5,486 nt of DNA, taken from Deltaproteobacteria bacterium (GTDB taxonomy: Bacteria; Myxococcota; XYA12-FULL-58-9; JAUUZB01). Below the pieces are notes generated by a model. It worked only from the letters and a program-made list of their open reading frames with translations. It was not told the origin of the DNA and did no database searches. Positions within the stretch are counted from its first letter, which is position 1. Each line of letters begins with the position of its first letter. The DNA lies in NCBI GenBank assembly GCA_030590185.1, contig JAUUZB010000357.1, positions 1 through 5,486 on the forward strand. The letters run 5' to 3'. This document shows positions 1 to 5,486 of this stretch, piece after piece. The position numbers and the translations under genes were made by a program.

Positions 1-410
1 CGGCGCAGGCGCGGGTCGTCCGGTGAATCACCCAACTCCAGGGCGCGGTCGAGGCTGCGCTGGGCTACGTTCCGGAACTCGGTAATCGCCGCCTGCTCGC
101 GCTTCTGGAAGATCGTCGCGACGATCCGCAGGCTGTCTTCCGTGGCCTGGTGAACCTGGGCCCGCTTTTCCGGGTCGTAGCGCGAGTCGAGCGCCCCCCA
201 GTGCTCTAGACGGCTCAAGCCGCCGCTGACCGTTCCCTGGGCCAGGTTGAGGCGCGCGCTGATCTCGTCGGAGGTCAGCGCCTCCCGGGTCAACACCAGG
301 AGGCCGTAGATGGTGCCCTCGACCCGCTTGAAGCCGACGACCCTCAGGAAGCGCTCGAACTCCGGCACCTCCTCGAAGAGCGAATCCGATGCCGATTTCG
401 GATATTGCAT
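1..410 (-). CDS. GbsR/MarR-family winged-helix transcriptional regulator (partial, C-terminus beyond window edge)
   Basis: Probably a DNA-binding repressor or sensor that controls itself and the divergent ole operon. The visible 136 residues begin MQYPKSASDSLFEEV and contain a winged helix at about residues 30-80. The recognition region reads LTSDEISARLNLAQGTVSGG, followed by LSRLEHWGALDSRYDPEK. The 'QGTVS..L..LE.WG' pattern is typical of the GbsR branch of the MarR superfamily. A charged helical stretch (about 88-125) follows, as expected for the dimerisation region. Family members usually run about 150-200 residues, so a short C-terminal part is missing. ATG at 410 is chosen because an in-frame stop (TGA, 425-423) lies just upstream and no other start intervenes. 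I see no clear ribosome-binding site, so initiation may be weak or leaderless. The start codon sits between two copies of a direct repeat, which suggests autoregulation. Control of ole genes is inferred only from divergent position. Confidence 0.85.
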   Translation of the reverse strand, partial: MQYPKSASDSLFEEVPEFERFLRVVGFKRVEGTIYGLLVLTREALTSDEISARLNLAQGTVSGGLSRLEHWGALDSRYDPEKRAQVHQATEDSLRIVATIFQKREQAAITEFRNVAQRSLDRALELGDSPDDPRLR

Positions 411-439
411 ATTTCGGATATTTCACATATCCGCAATAT
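396..439. promoter_or_regulatory. Candidate operator: AT-rich repeat cluster in the regulator/oleA divergent region
   Basis: Seen directly: TTTCGGATATT occurs twice as a direct repeat (396-406 and 412-422, period 16). Its core CGGATAT recurs inverted as ATATCCG at 427-433. Copies two and three form a perfect palindrome, CGGATAT-N5-ATATCCG (415-433). A second inverted pair, ATATTGC (402-408) and GCAATAT (433-439), encloses it with a different centre. The block is strikingly AT-rich against the surrounding GC-rich coding DNA and lies between divergent genes. Dyads of this kind are typical operators of dimeric winged-helix repressors, so binding by the adjacent GbsR/MarR protein is a reasonable inference. 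The first repeat copy falls inside the first codons of the regulator gene, so binding there could block both genes. Confidence 0.6.
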
Positions 440-442
440 ACT
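413..442 (+). promoter_or_regulatory. Weak candidate sigma70-type promoter for oleA
   Basis: TATACT at 437-442 matches the -10 consensus at five of six bases. TTCGGA at 413-418, 18 nt upstream, is a poor -35 (three of six). The palindromic operator candidate (415-433) fills the spacer, so a bound repressor would occlude polymerase. A start site near 449 would leave only about 10 nt before the oleA ATG and cut into its ribosome-binding site. Either the true promoter is further upstream or this hexamer is coincidental. Confidence 0.25.
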
Positions 443-444
443 CC

Positions 445-449
445 AGGGG
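445..449 (+). promoter_or_regulatory. Ribosome-binding site deciding the oleA start
   Basis: AGGGG lies 9 nt upstream of ATG 459. It supports that start over the in-frame TTG at 405, which would add 18 non-conserved residues encoded by the operator repeats. Confidence 0.6.
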
Positions 450-458
450 CAATCGACG

Positions 459-1511
459 ATGCGAAGCAAATACGACTCGGTGCGGTTGGGGGGGCTAGGG
501 GTCGCGCTACCTACGCGAATCGTGACCTCCGATCAAATCGAAGAAATGCTCGCCCCCCTGTACGGCCGCCTCGGCCTGCGCGTGGGCCGTCTCGAGCTGA
601 TGACCGGCATCAGGGAGCGGCGCTGGGGCGAGGTGGGGTTGCGCCCGAGCGATCTGAGCAGCCAGGCGGGGCGCGCCGCGCTGCGCGACGCCGGGGTCGA
701 GGCCGCTGACATCGGTTGCGTCGTCCACACCTCGGTCTGCCGCGACTTCCTCGAGCCGGCGACGGCCACCGTGGTGCACGATGCCCTGGGCCTGCCACCG
801 AGCTGCGAGGTCTTTGACCTGTCCAACGCCTGTCTTGGCTGGCTCAGCGGCCTGGCCTGTGTCGCCAACATGATCGAGCTCGGTCAGATCGAGGCTGGGC
901 TGGTGGTCAGCGGCGAGGATGGCCGTGCCCTGGTGGAGTCGACCATCGAGGCCTTGAACACCGACACCTCGGCGACGCGGCAATCGATCAAGTCGAGCTT
1001 CGCCTCGCTCACCATCGGCGCCGGGGGCGTCGCCGCCGTGCTGACCTCCGAGCGCCTGTCGAACGGTGGACACAGACTCCTCGGCTTCGCCTCTGAGCAC
1101 GCCACCCAATTCAATCATCTCTGCCAAGGGGGCGTCGGGTCTGGGGAGAGCACCCGCACCGGTGTCAGCATGAACACCGACAGCGAGGCGATGCTCCACG
1201 AGGGCGTCGCCCTAGCGGCGCGCACCTGGGCGAGCACCCGGGAGTTGCTCGACTGGACGCCGACCTGCGCCGATCACTTCATCACCCATCAGGTAGGCAC
1301 GGCGCACCGACGGCTGATGTTCGAGCGGCTCGAGCTCGACATGGAGAAGGACTTCCCGACGGTAGAGACCCTGGGGAACATCGGCTCGGCCTCCATCGGC
1401 ACGACCCTGGCCATGGCGAATCAGGCCGGGCGGCTGAAGCCCGACGATAGGGCACTGCTGATGGGCATCGGCAGCGGTTTGGTTTGCATGATGGTGGGGG
1501 TGCAGTGGTGA
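459..1511 (+). CDS. oleA: OleA, acyl-CoA:acyl-CoA head-to-head condensing enzyme (thiolase superfamily)
   Basis: OleA performs a non-decarboxylative Claisen condensation of two long-chain acyl-CoAs, giving a 2-alkyl-3-ketoacid after thioester hydrolysis; this is the first, committed step of olefin synthesis. The 350-residue product has the thiolase/FabH-like fold. The nucleophile is Cys125 in DLSNACLGWLSG, followed by His277 in FITHQVGTAHR and Asn307 in LGNIGSAS, which completes the Cys-His-Asn triad. Glu99 in SVCRDFLEPATA matches the glutamate that OleA proteins insert into the partner subunit's active site and that separates OleA from FabH. The Glu-to-Cys spacing (26) and His-to-Asn spacing (30) equal those I recall for Xanthomonas OleA (Glu117, Cys143, His285, Asn315). 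The Cys-to-His spacing is about 10 residues longer here, probably in the loop near residues 223-240. It is a cytosolic homodimer in the family. ATG 459 is chosen for its ribosome-binding site. The stop overlaps the oleB start by 4 nt. Confidence 0.95.
   Translation: MRSKYDSVRLGGLGVALPTRIVTSDQIEEMLAPLYGRLGLRVGRLELMTGIRERRWGEVGLRPSDLSSQAGRAALRDAGVEAADIGCVVHTSVCRDFLEPATATVVHDALGLPPSCEVFDLSNACLGWLSGLACVANMIELGQIEAGLVVSGEDGRALVESTIEALNTDTSATRQSIKSSFASLTIGAGGVAAVLTSERLSNGGHRLLGFASEHATQFNHLCQGGVGSGESTRTGVSMNTDSEAMLHEGVALAARTWASTRELLDWTPTCADHFITHQVGTAHRRLMFERLELDMEKDFPTVETLGNIGSASIGTTLAMANQAGRLKPDDRALLMGIGSGLVCMMVGVQW
1493..1500 (+). promoter_or_regulatory. Ribosome-binding site deciding the oleB start
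   Basis: The G-rich run GGTGGGGG lies inside the end of oleA, 7 nt before GTG 1508. It favours that start, or the adjacent in-frame GTG 1505, over the TTG at 1484, which has no such site. The GTG 1508 choice gives the common four-base GTGA overlap with the oleA stop. Confidence 0.5.
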
Positions 1512-2440
1512 CGACCTGGCAGGATCTCTTTCCCTTCACGAGCCGCACCATCGAGGTGGGCGAGCACCGCATCCACTACGTCGATGAGGGCTGCAGCGAC
1601 GGCGCCAAGCCGGTGCTCTTGATGGTGCACGGCAACCCCACCTGGTCCTTCTATTGGCGGGACCTGATCGCCGACCTGCGCAGCGCGTACCGCGTCATCG
1701 CCATCGATCACATCGGCTGCGGCCTGTCGGACAAACCGCAGACCTACGACTATCGCTTGGCGCAACACGTGGAGAACCTCAGCGCCGTGGTGAAGGAGCT
1801 CGGGCTGGAGAGGATCTCCCTGCTCGTGCACGACTGGGGCGGTGCCATCGGAATGGGCTTCGCGGTGCAACACCCGGAGCTCATCGCTTCCACGGTAGTC
1901 TTCAACTCTGCTGCCTTTCCGGCCAAGCGCATCCCCCTACGCATCTCCATGTGTCGCATCCCCGGCATCGGCAAGCTCGCCATTCAAGGCCTCAACGGTT
2001 TTGCCGTGGCCGCGACCTACATGGCGACCGCCAAGGGCATGAGCAGAGCGGTCAAGCAGGGCTACCTGCACCCGTACGATAGCTTCGCCCATCGCATCGC
2101 CACCTACCGCTTCGTGGAGGACATCCCGATGAAGCCTTCGCATCCGAGCTGGTCGACCCTTTGCGAGGTCGAGGCGGGGCTCGGGCGCCTCGGGGACCGG
2201 CCGATGCTGCTCCTCTGGGGTGAGAAGGACTGGTGCTTCGACATGAGCTTCCTCGAGATCTGGAAACAAAAGTTCCCCGCCGCAGAGGTGAAGACCTTCG
2301 CCGACGCCGGCCACTATGTCGTCGAGGATGCTGCCACGGAGATCATCCCGGTGGTGCGGCATTTCCTAGAGCGCACCACCGAGCTCGAACAAAAGGGAAC
2401 TCCGGATGGAGAACGTCAACGTCTCGCGGCTGCTCACTGA
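1508..2440 (+). CDS. oleB: OleB, beta-lactone decarboxylase (alpha/beta-hydrolase, haloalkane dehalogenase-like)
   Basis: OleB catalyses the final step, converting a cis-beta-lactone to a cis-olefin plus CO2. The 310-residue protein is a single alpha/beta-hydrolase domain of the haloalkane-dehalogenase subgroup. The oxyanion motif is HGNPTWSFYW (41-50). The nucleophile is Asp109 in LLVHDWGGAIG, an aspartate rather than a serine, as in dehalogenases. The acid is probably Asp241 in LLLWGEKDWCFD, and the base is His269 in DAGHYVVED. A cap region lies roughly at 137-215. These motifs alone would also fit a haloalkane dehalogenase; the position between oleA and oleC decides for OleB. In the family, OleB, OleC and OleD assemble into a large complex that passes the lactone between sites. 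The last residues (about 290-310) are a polar tail encoded partly within the oleC overlap (35 nt). Start choice: GTG 1508. Confidence 0.93.
   Translation: MTTWQDLFPFTSRTIEVGEHRIHYVDEGCSDGAKPVLLMVHGNPTWSFYWRDLIADLRSAYRVIAIDHIGCGLSDKPQTYDYRLAQHVENLSAVVKELGLERISLLVHDWGGAIGMGFAVQHPELIASTVVFNSAAFPAKRIPLRISMCRIPGIGKLAIQGLNGFAVAATYMATAKGMSRAVKQGYLHPYDSFAHRIATYRFVEDIPMKPSHPSWSTLCEVEAGLGRLGDRPMLLLWGEKDWCFDMSFLEIWKQKFPAAEVKTFADAGHYVVEDAATEIIPVVRHFLERTTELEQKGTPDGERQRLAAAH
2394..2398 (+). promoter_or_regulatory. Ribosome-binding site of oleC inside the oleB 3' end
   Basis: AGGGA lies 7 nt before ATG 2406, within the oleB reading frame. It supports the oleC start despite the 35-nt overlap, and suggests that translation of oleC is coupled to that of oleB. 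Confidence 0.55.
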
Positions 2441-4157
2441 GGCGGCCGCCGAGACCCCAAACAAGACCGCCACCATCCTCGCCGATGGACGGACCATCGA
2501 TTTTGCGACGCTGGAGGCGGAGGCGGATCGCGCCGCTAGGCTCTTTGCCCACGCCGGCATTCGGCAGGGCATGCGCGTCGCGACCTTCGTCCGGCCCGGC
2601 CTCGAGTTCGTCCCGGTGATCAACGGCCTGTTTCGCCTGGGCGCCGTGCCTGTCTTCATCGATCCAGGCATGAAGCTGAGGAACGTCCTCGCCTGCCTTC
2701 GGGAGGTCGAGGCCGAGGGCATGGTTGGAATTCCGCTGGCGCACCTGTTGCGCTGGATCTTTTGGCGCGTCTTTCGATCGGTGCGGGTGAAGGTCCTGGT
2801 CGGGCGGCGCAGTCTGTGGAATCGGCTCTTCGGCGCCACCATTTTGGCGCCGCGGGACGCGCAGCTGGTTCCGGAGTCTTCCCCTCCTGAGCTGGCGGCA
2901 CCGCTGAGCCTCGGTCGCGACGCACCAGCGGCGATCATCTTCACCAGTGGCAGCACCGGTGTTCCCAAGGGCGTCGAGATCACCCACGGCGTCTTCGATG
3001 GGCAAGCCAAGATCCTCCGGCAGGCGTTTGCGATCGGACCCGATGAGATCGATCTGGTGCCCTTTCCGTTGTTTGCGCTGTTTAGCGCCGCCTGGGGTAT
3101 CACCTGCGTCGTGCCGGACATGGATCCAGCTCGGCCCGCCCAGGCGAACGGTCGCGAGCTCGCTGAGATCATCACTCGCCACGGGGTCACCCACACCGCC
3201 GGCTCGCCGGCCATCTGGCGGCGGCTCTTTGATCACTGCACGACCAACGGCGTACAGCTGCCGTCATTGCGCCGCATCCTGATGGCGGGGGCGCCGGTCT
3301 CGCCGAAGCTGCTGGTCGACTCGCGGCAGGTGCTGGCGCCGGGGGGCCACGTATTTACGCCCTACGGTGCCACCGAGGCCTTGCCGCTGACGTCGATCCG
3401 CAGCGATGAGATCCTCGACGACTGCCTTGCTGGCACCGAGCGCGGCGAGGGCACCTGCGTTGGCGAGCCCTTGCCGGGGATCACGGTGCGGATCATCGCC
3501 ATCACCGACAGCCGCCTCGAGACCTGGGCCGACGTCGAGCCCCTGGCGCGGGGCGAGGTCGGCGAGGTGGTCGCCCAGGGCGACCTGGTGACGCGTTCCT
3601 ATTTCAATCGCCCCGAGGCGAATCGCTTGGCCAAGATCCGCGACATCGACGGGCCGGGCTTCTGGCACCGCATGGGTGACCTCGGCTACTTCGATCAATC
3701 CGGGAGGTTGTGGTTCTGCGGCCGCAAGGACCACCGGGTGCGCGCTGCGACGCCGCTGTATCCGGTGCAGTGCGAAGGTATCTTCAATCAGCATCCAGAG
3801 GTTCAACGAACGGCGCTGGTCGGCGTGCCGGCCGCCGACGACGACGACGAGGGCGGCGATGAGATCGCGGTGCTCATCGTCATGCCGCAACCGGGTGCGA
3901 ACGAGCGGGCGCTCAAAGCCGACCTGCTGCGCATGGCTGCCGACCACCCGGTGACCGCCATGATCCGAGACGTCCTGTTCAAGGACAGCTTCCCGGTCGA
4001 CGTCCGACACAACATCAAGATCAACCGGCCGCTCTTGGCAGACTTCGCCAGACGCCGGATCAACACACGGGGATCCCATGAAGATGTCAGTGGTGACCGG
4101 CGGGGGCGGGTTTCTGGGCAGTCAACTCGTCCGGGAGCTGCTGGCGCGGGGCGATGA
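2406..4157 (+). CDS. oleC: OleC, ATP-dependent beta-lactone synthetase (ANL superfamily)
   Basis: OleC uses ATP to adenylate the 2-alkyl-3-hydroxyacid and closes it to a beta-lactone; it is an AMP-binding enzyme that needs no CoA. Motifs in order: MVGIPLAHLLRW (106-117), a signature of OleC; P-loop FTSGSTGVPKG (179-189); PLFALFSAAWGITCVVPDMDP (221-241), an OleC signature; LMAGAPVSP (292-300); YGATEALP (320-327); HRMGDLGYFD (421-430); the hinge CGRKDHRVR (438-446); and the C-terminal VDVRHNIKINR (531-541) with the lysine at 538. A short acidic loop (D478-E486) is encoded by four GAC repeats. The family core normally ends soon after the NIKINR region, near residue 550. Here the frame continues about 27-33 residues further with low-complexity Arg/Gly/Ser content, overlapping oleD by 80 nt. 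That tail is probably non-essential or reflects a lost stop or indel. ATG 2406 has a good ribosome-binding site. Confidence 0.95.
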   Translation: MENVNVSRLLTEAAAETPNKTATILADGRTIDFATLEAEADRAARLFAHAGIRQGMRVATFVRPGLEFVPVINGLFRLGAVPVFIDPGMKLRNVLACLREVEAEGMVGIPLAHLLRWIFWRVFRSVRVKVLVGRRSLWNRLFGATILAPRDAQLVPESSPPELAAPLSLGRDAPAAIIFTSGSTGVPKGVEITHGVFDGQAKILRQAFAIGPDEIDLVPFPLFALFSAAWGITCVVPDMDPARPAQANGRELAEIITRHGVTHTAGSPAIWRRLFDHCTTNGVQLPSLRRILMAGAPVSPKLLVDSRQVLAPGGHVFTPYGATEALPLTSIRSDEILDDCLAGTERGEGTCVGEPLPGITVRIIAITDSRLETWADVEPLARGEVGEVVAQGDLVTRSYFNRPEANRLAKIRDIDGPGFWHRMGDLGYFDQSGRLWFCGRKDHRVRAATPLYPVQCEGIFNQHPEVQRTALVGVPAADDDDEGGDEIAVLIVMPQPGANERALKADLLRMAADHPVTAMIRDVLFKDSFPVDVRHNIKINRPLLADFARRRINTRGSHEDVSGDRRGRVSGQSTRPGAAGAGR

Positions 4158-5064
4158 CGTCCTTGCCCTGGGTCGCAGCCGCTACCCGCACATCGAAGCG
4201 CTCGGAGCGCGCTCGGCGGTGGCCGATATTCGCGACCAAGGCCGGCTGCTCGAGCTCTTCGCCGGTGCCGATGAGGTCTACCATGCCGCCGCCATTGCCA
4301 ACCTCTGGGGTCGTTGGGGCGATTTCCATTCGATCAACGTCGAAGGCACCCTCAACGTCGTAGCGGCGTGTCAGGGGGCTGGTGTTCCCAAGTTGATCCA
4401 CACCAGCTCGCCGAGCGTGGTCTTCGACGGTCGGGCGCAACGCAACGTCAATGAGGAGGTGGCCTACCCTGAGAAATTTCTCGCCCACTATCCGCGCAGC
4501 AAGGCGATGGCGGAGCGGGCGGTGCTCGAGGCCGACGGTGAGGGGGGTGTTCATACGGTGGCGCTGCGACCGCATTTGATTTGGGGGCCGGGTGACCGAC
4601 ATCTGATCCCCCGCTTGGTTGCGCGGGCCAGGTTGGGACAGTTGATGCGGGTTGGGGACGGAACGAATCTAGTGGATGTCATCCACGTCGACAATGCCGC
4701 GCAGGCTCACCTGCAAGCTGCCGCCGGGCTCGGCGCCGGGGGCAAGTGCAACGGCAAGGCCTACTTTCTCAGCCAGGACGAGCCGGTCAACCTCTGGCAG
4801 TTCATCGGGGAGATCCTCGAGCGCGCCGGCGCACCAGCGGTGCAACGATCGATCTCGCAGCGTTGGGCGTACGTCGTTGGCGGCGCCATGGAGCTGGCCT
4901 ACCGCCTCTTGGGCAAGACGAGCGAGCCGAGGATGACCCGCTTCCTCGCCTGCCAGCTCGCCACGGATCACTACTACGACACCTCGCGCGCTCGCGAGGA
5001 CTTCGGCTACGCTCCGGCGACCTCGACGGCGGATGGGTTGGCGGGCCTCTTCGAGCCTCAATAA
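4078..5064 (+). CDS. oleD: OleD, NADPH-dependent 2-alkyl-3-ketoacid reductase (extended SDR)
   Basis: OleD reduces the OleA product to the 2-alkyl-3-hydroxyacid, the substrate of OleC. The 328-residue protein is an extended short-chain dehydrogenase of the 3beta-HSD/epimerase type. It has the Rossmann motif VTGGGGFLGS (Gly8, Gly11, Gly14), an arginine after strand two (LGRS, Arg33) that suggests NADPH preference, HAAAIANLWG (69-78), TSSPSVVFDG with the catalytic serine (111 or 113), and YPRSK with Tyr138 and Lys142. Later conserved parts are LRPHLIWGPGDRHLIPRL and DVIHVDNAAQAHL, and the C-terminal YYDTSRAREDFGYAP is typical of OleD. Length matches the family (about 330). Start: ATG 4078 forms an ATGA sequence; GGGGA at 4069-4073 is only 4 nt away, so the in-frame ATG 4084 (10 nt away) is an alternative. 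The first 80 nt overlap oleC. The stop overlaps the convergent gene by 7 nt. Confidence 0.95.
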   Translation: MKMSVVTGGGGFLGSQLVRELLARGDDVLALGRSRYPHIEALGARSAVADIRDQGRLLELFAGADEVYHAAAIANLWGRWGDFHSINVEGTLNVVAACQGAGVPKLIHTSSPSVVFDGRAQRNVNEEVAYPEKFLAHYPRSKAMAERAVLEADGEGGVHTVALRPHLIWGPGDRHLIPRLVARARLGQLMRVGDGTNLVDVIHVDNAAQAHLQAAAGLGAGGKCNGKAYFLSQDEPVNLWQFIGEILERAGAPAVQRSISQRWAYVVGGAMELAYRLLGKTSEPRMTRFLACQLATDHYYDTSRAREDFGYAPATSTADGLAGLFEPQ

Positions 5065-5486
5065 AAGGTCCCGGACAGGGTGAACAGGTACTGGGGCGCC
5101 ATCCGGCGTTCGCCATCGGCTGGCAGCACCTGCACCGCCGGCACCCAGGACTCGACCTCAGGCAAGAATTCGGGCGACCCCAGAAACGCCTCGCCCCCCT
5201 CCTCCACGGTGTCCGGTGCGGACTCTTCTTCCCCCTCGCCCATCCCTGGCAGATCCACGAACTGCGTCAACACGGTGCCGGTCACCAGGCCGCCCACCGT
5301 CCCCCACAACAAGCCCTGGGCATACGTGTCGGCCGCCAGCTGTGCGATGGTCACCCCCAACAGGAGCCCCACCCCGCCGCCGACGCTGATCCAGGCGAAG
5401 CGCAGCGGCTCGAGGTCCACCAACTCGCTGATCCCAAAGGCGGTCAACCCCAAGAGCACATCGGTGAGGATGGCGGTGGTGCCGAC
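5058..5486 (-). CDS. Unrecognised glycine-rich membrane protein, C-terminal fragment (N-terminus beyond window edge)
   Basis: I do not recognise this gene. The frame is open to the right edge, so the 142 visible residues are a C-terminal part; the in-frame GTG at 5459 need not be the start. Three hydrophobic, glycine-rich stretches (about residues 1-20, 29-51 and 57-79 of the visible part) look like membrane segments with small-residue packing, for example VGGGVGLLLGVTIAQL and WGTVGGLVTGTVLTQF. An acidic linker follows (about 82-101, rich in Glu, Gly and Asp), then a mixed tail ending PQYLFTLSGTFY. The alternating pattern and final aromatic residue resemble the C-terminal beta-signal of outer-membrane proteins, but a single strand is weak evidence. 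It is convergent with oleD, with stops overlapping by 7 nt, so it belongs to another transcript. No link to olefin synthesis is shown. Confidence 0.6.
   Translation of the reverse strand, partial: VGTTAILTDVLLGLTAFGISELVDLEPLRFAWISVGGGVGLLLGVTIAQLAADTYAQGLLWGTVGGLVTGTVLTQFVDLPGMGEGEEESAPDTVEEGGEAFLGSPEFLPEVESWVPAVQVLPADGERRMAPQYLFTLSGTFY

Noticed and set aside
28..426. A 132-codon minus-strand frame starting GTG at 426
   Set aside because: Gly/Arg/Pro-rich with no family features. The other minus frame from ATG 410 gives a clear winged-helix protein over the same DNA.
405..458. N-terminal extension of oleA from TTG 405
   Set aside because: It would be encoded by the operator repeats, has no ribosome-binding site, and adds residues unlike OleA. 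ATG 459 has AGGGG at suitable spacing.
507..1199. A 230-codon antisense frame inside oleA
   Set aside because: A shadow of GC-rich codon usage, rich in His/Gly/Arg, with no recognisable domain; oleA is conserved throughout.
1508..2440. A true haloalkane dehalogenase instead of OleB
   Set aside because: The fold and Asp nucleophile fit both, but the gene sits between oleA and oleC with overlapping ends, so OleB is far more likely.
2343..3236. Two long antisense frames (297 and 282 codons) over oleC
   Set aside because: Both lie opposite the conserved OleC N-terminal domain and overlap each other in different frames. Arg/Pro/Ser-rich composition indicates shadows.
3264..4079. A 271-codon antisense frame over the oleC C-terminal half
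   Set aside because: No domain features; a GC-driven shadow of oleC.
5058..5110. A terminator between oleD and the convergent gene
   Set aside because: The stops overlap and I see no stem-loop followed by a T-run on either strand.

Overview
The window is GC-rich (visibly about 60-65% G+C) and densely coding. Its centre is a complete, co-directional oleA-oleB-oleC-oleD operon (459-5064, + strand). This is the four-enzyme head-to-head hydrocarbon pathway, which joins two fatty acyl-CoA chains and finishes through a beta-lactone to give a long-chain cis-olefin. oleB and oleC are separate genes, not the fused oleBC of actinobacteria, which suggests a Gram-negative host. A deltaproteobacterial/Myxococcota-type or gammaproteobacterial genome is plausible, but the lineage cannot be settled from this window.

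Layout: (1) 1-410, minus strand: the N-terminal 136 residues of a GbsR/MarR-type winged-helix repressor, running off the left edge. It is read from an ATG at 410 and diverges from oleA. (2) 396-442: an unusually AT-rich divergent control region with three copies of CGGATAT (two direct, one inverted), forming a perfect 7-5-7 palindrome, the natural candidate operator. (3) 459-1511 oleA, 1508-2440 oleB, 2406-4157 oleC, 4078-5064 oleD. Every junction overlaps (4, 35 and 80 nt), so the four enzymes are probably translationally coupled from one transcript. (4) 5058-5486, minus strand: the C-terminal 142 residues of an unrecognised glycine-rich membrane protein, convergent with oleD and overlapping its stop by 7 nt.

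How it works: OleA makes a 2-alkyl-3-ketoacid from two acyl-CoAs. OleD reduces it to the beta-hydroxyacid, OleC closes it to a beta-lactone with ATP, and OleB removes CO2 to leave the olefin. The key catalytic residues can be seen in all four proteins, so the pathway appears intact.

The less ordinary features are the divergent GbsR-type regulator with its repeat-rich operator, and an oleC reading frame that runs about 27 codons into oleD. There is no stretch over 300 bases without a gene. I saw no tRNA, rRNA, CRISPR, insertion sequence or convincing intrinsic terminator.
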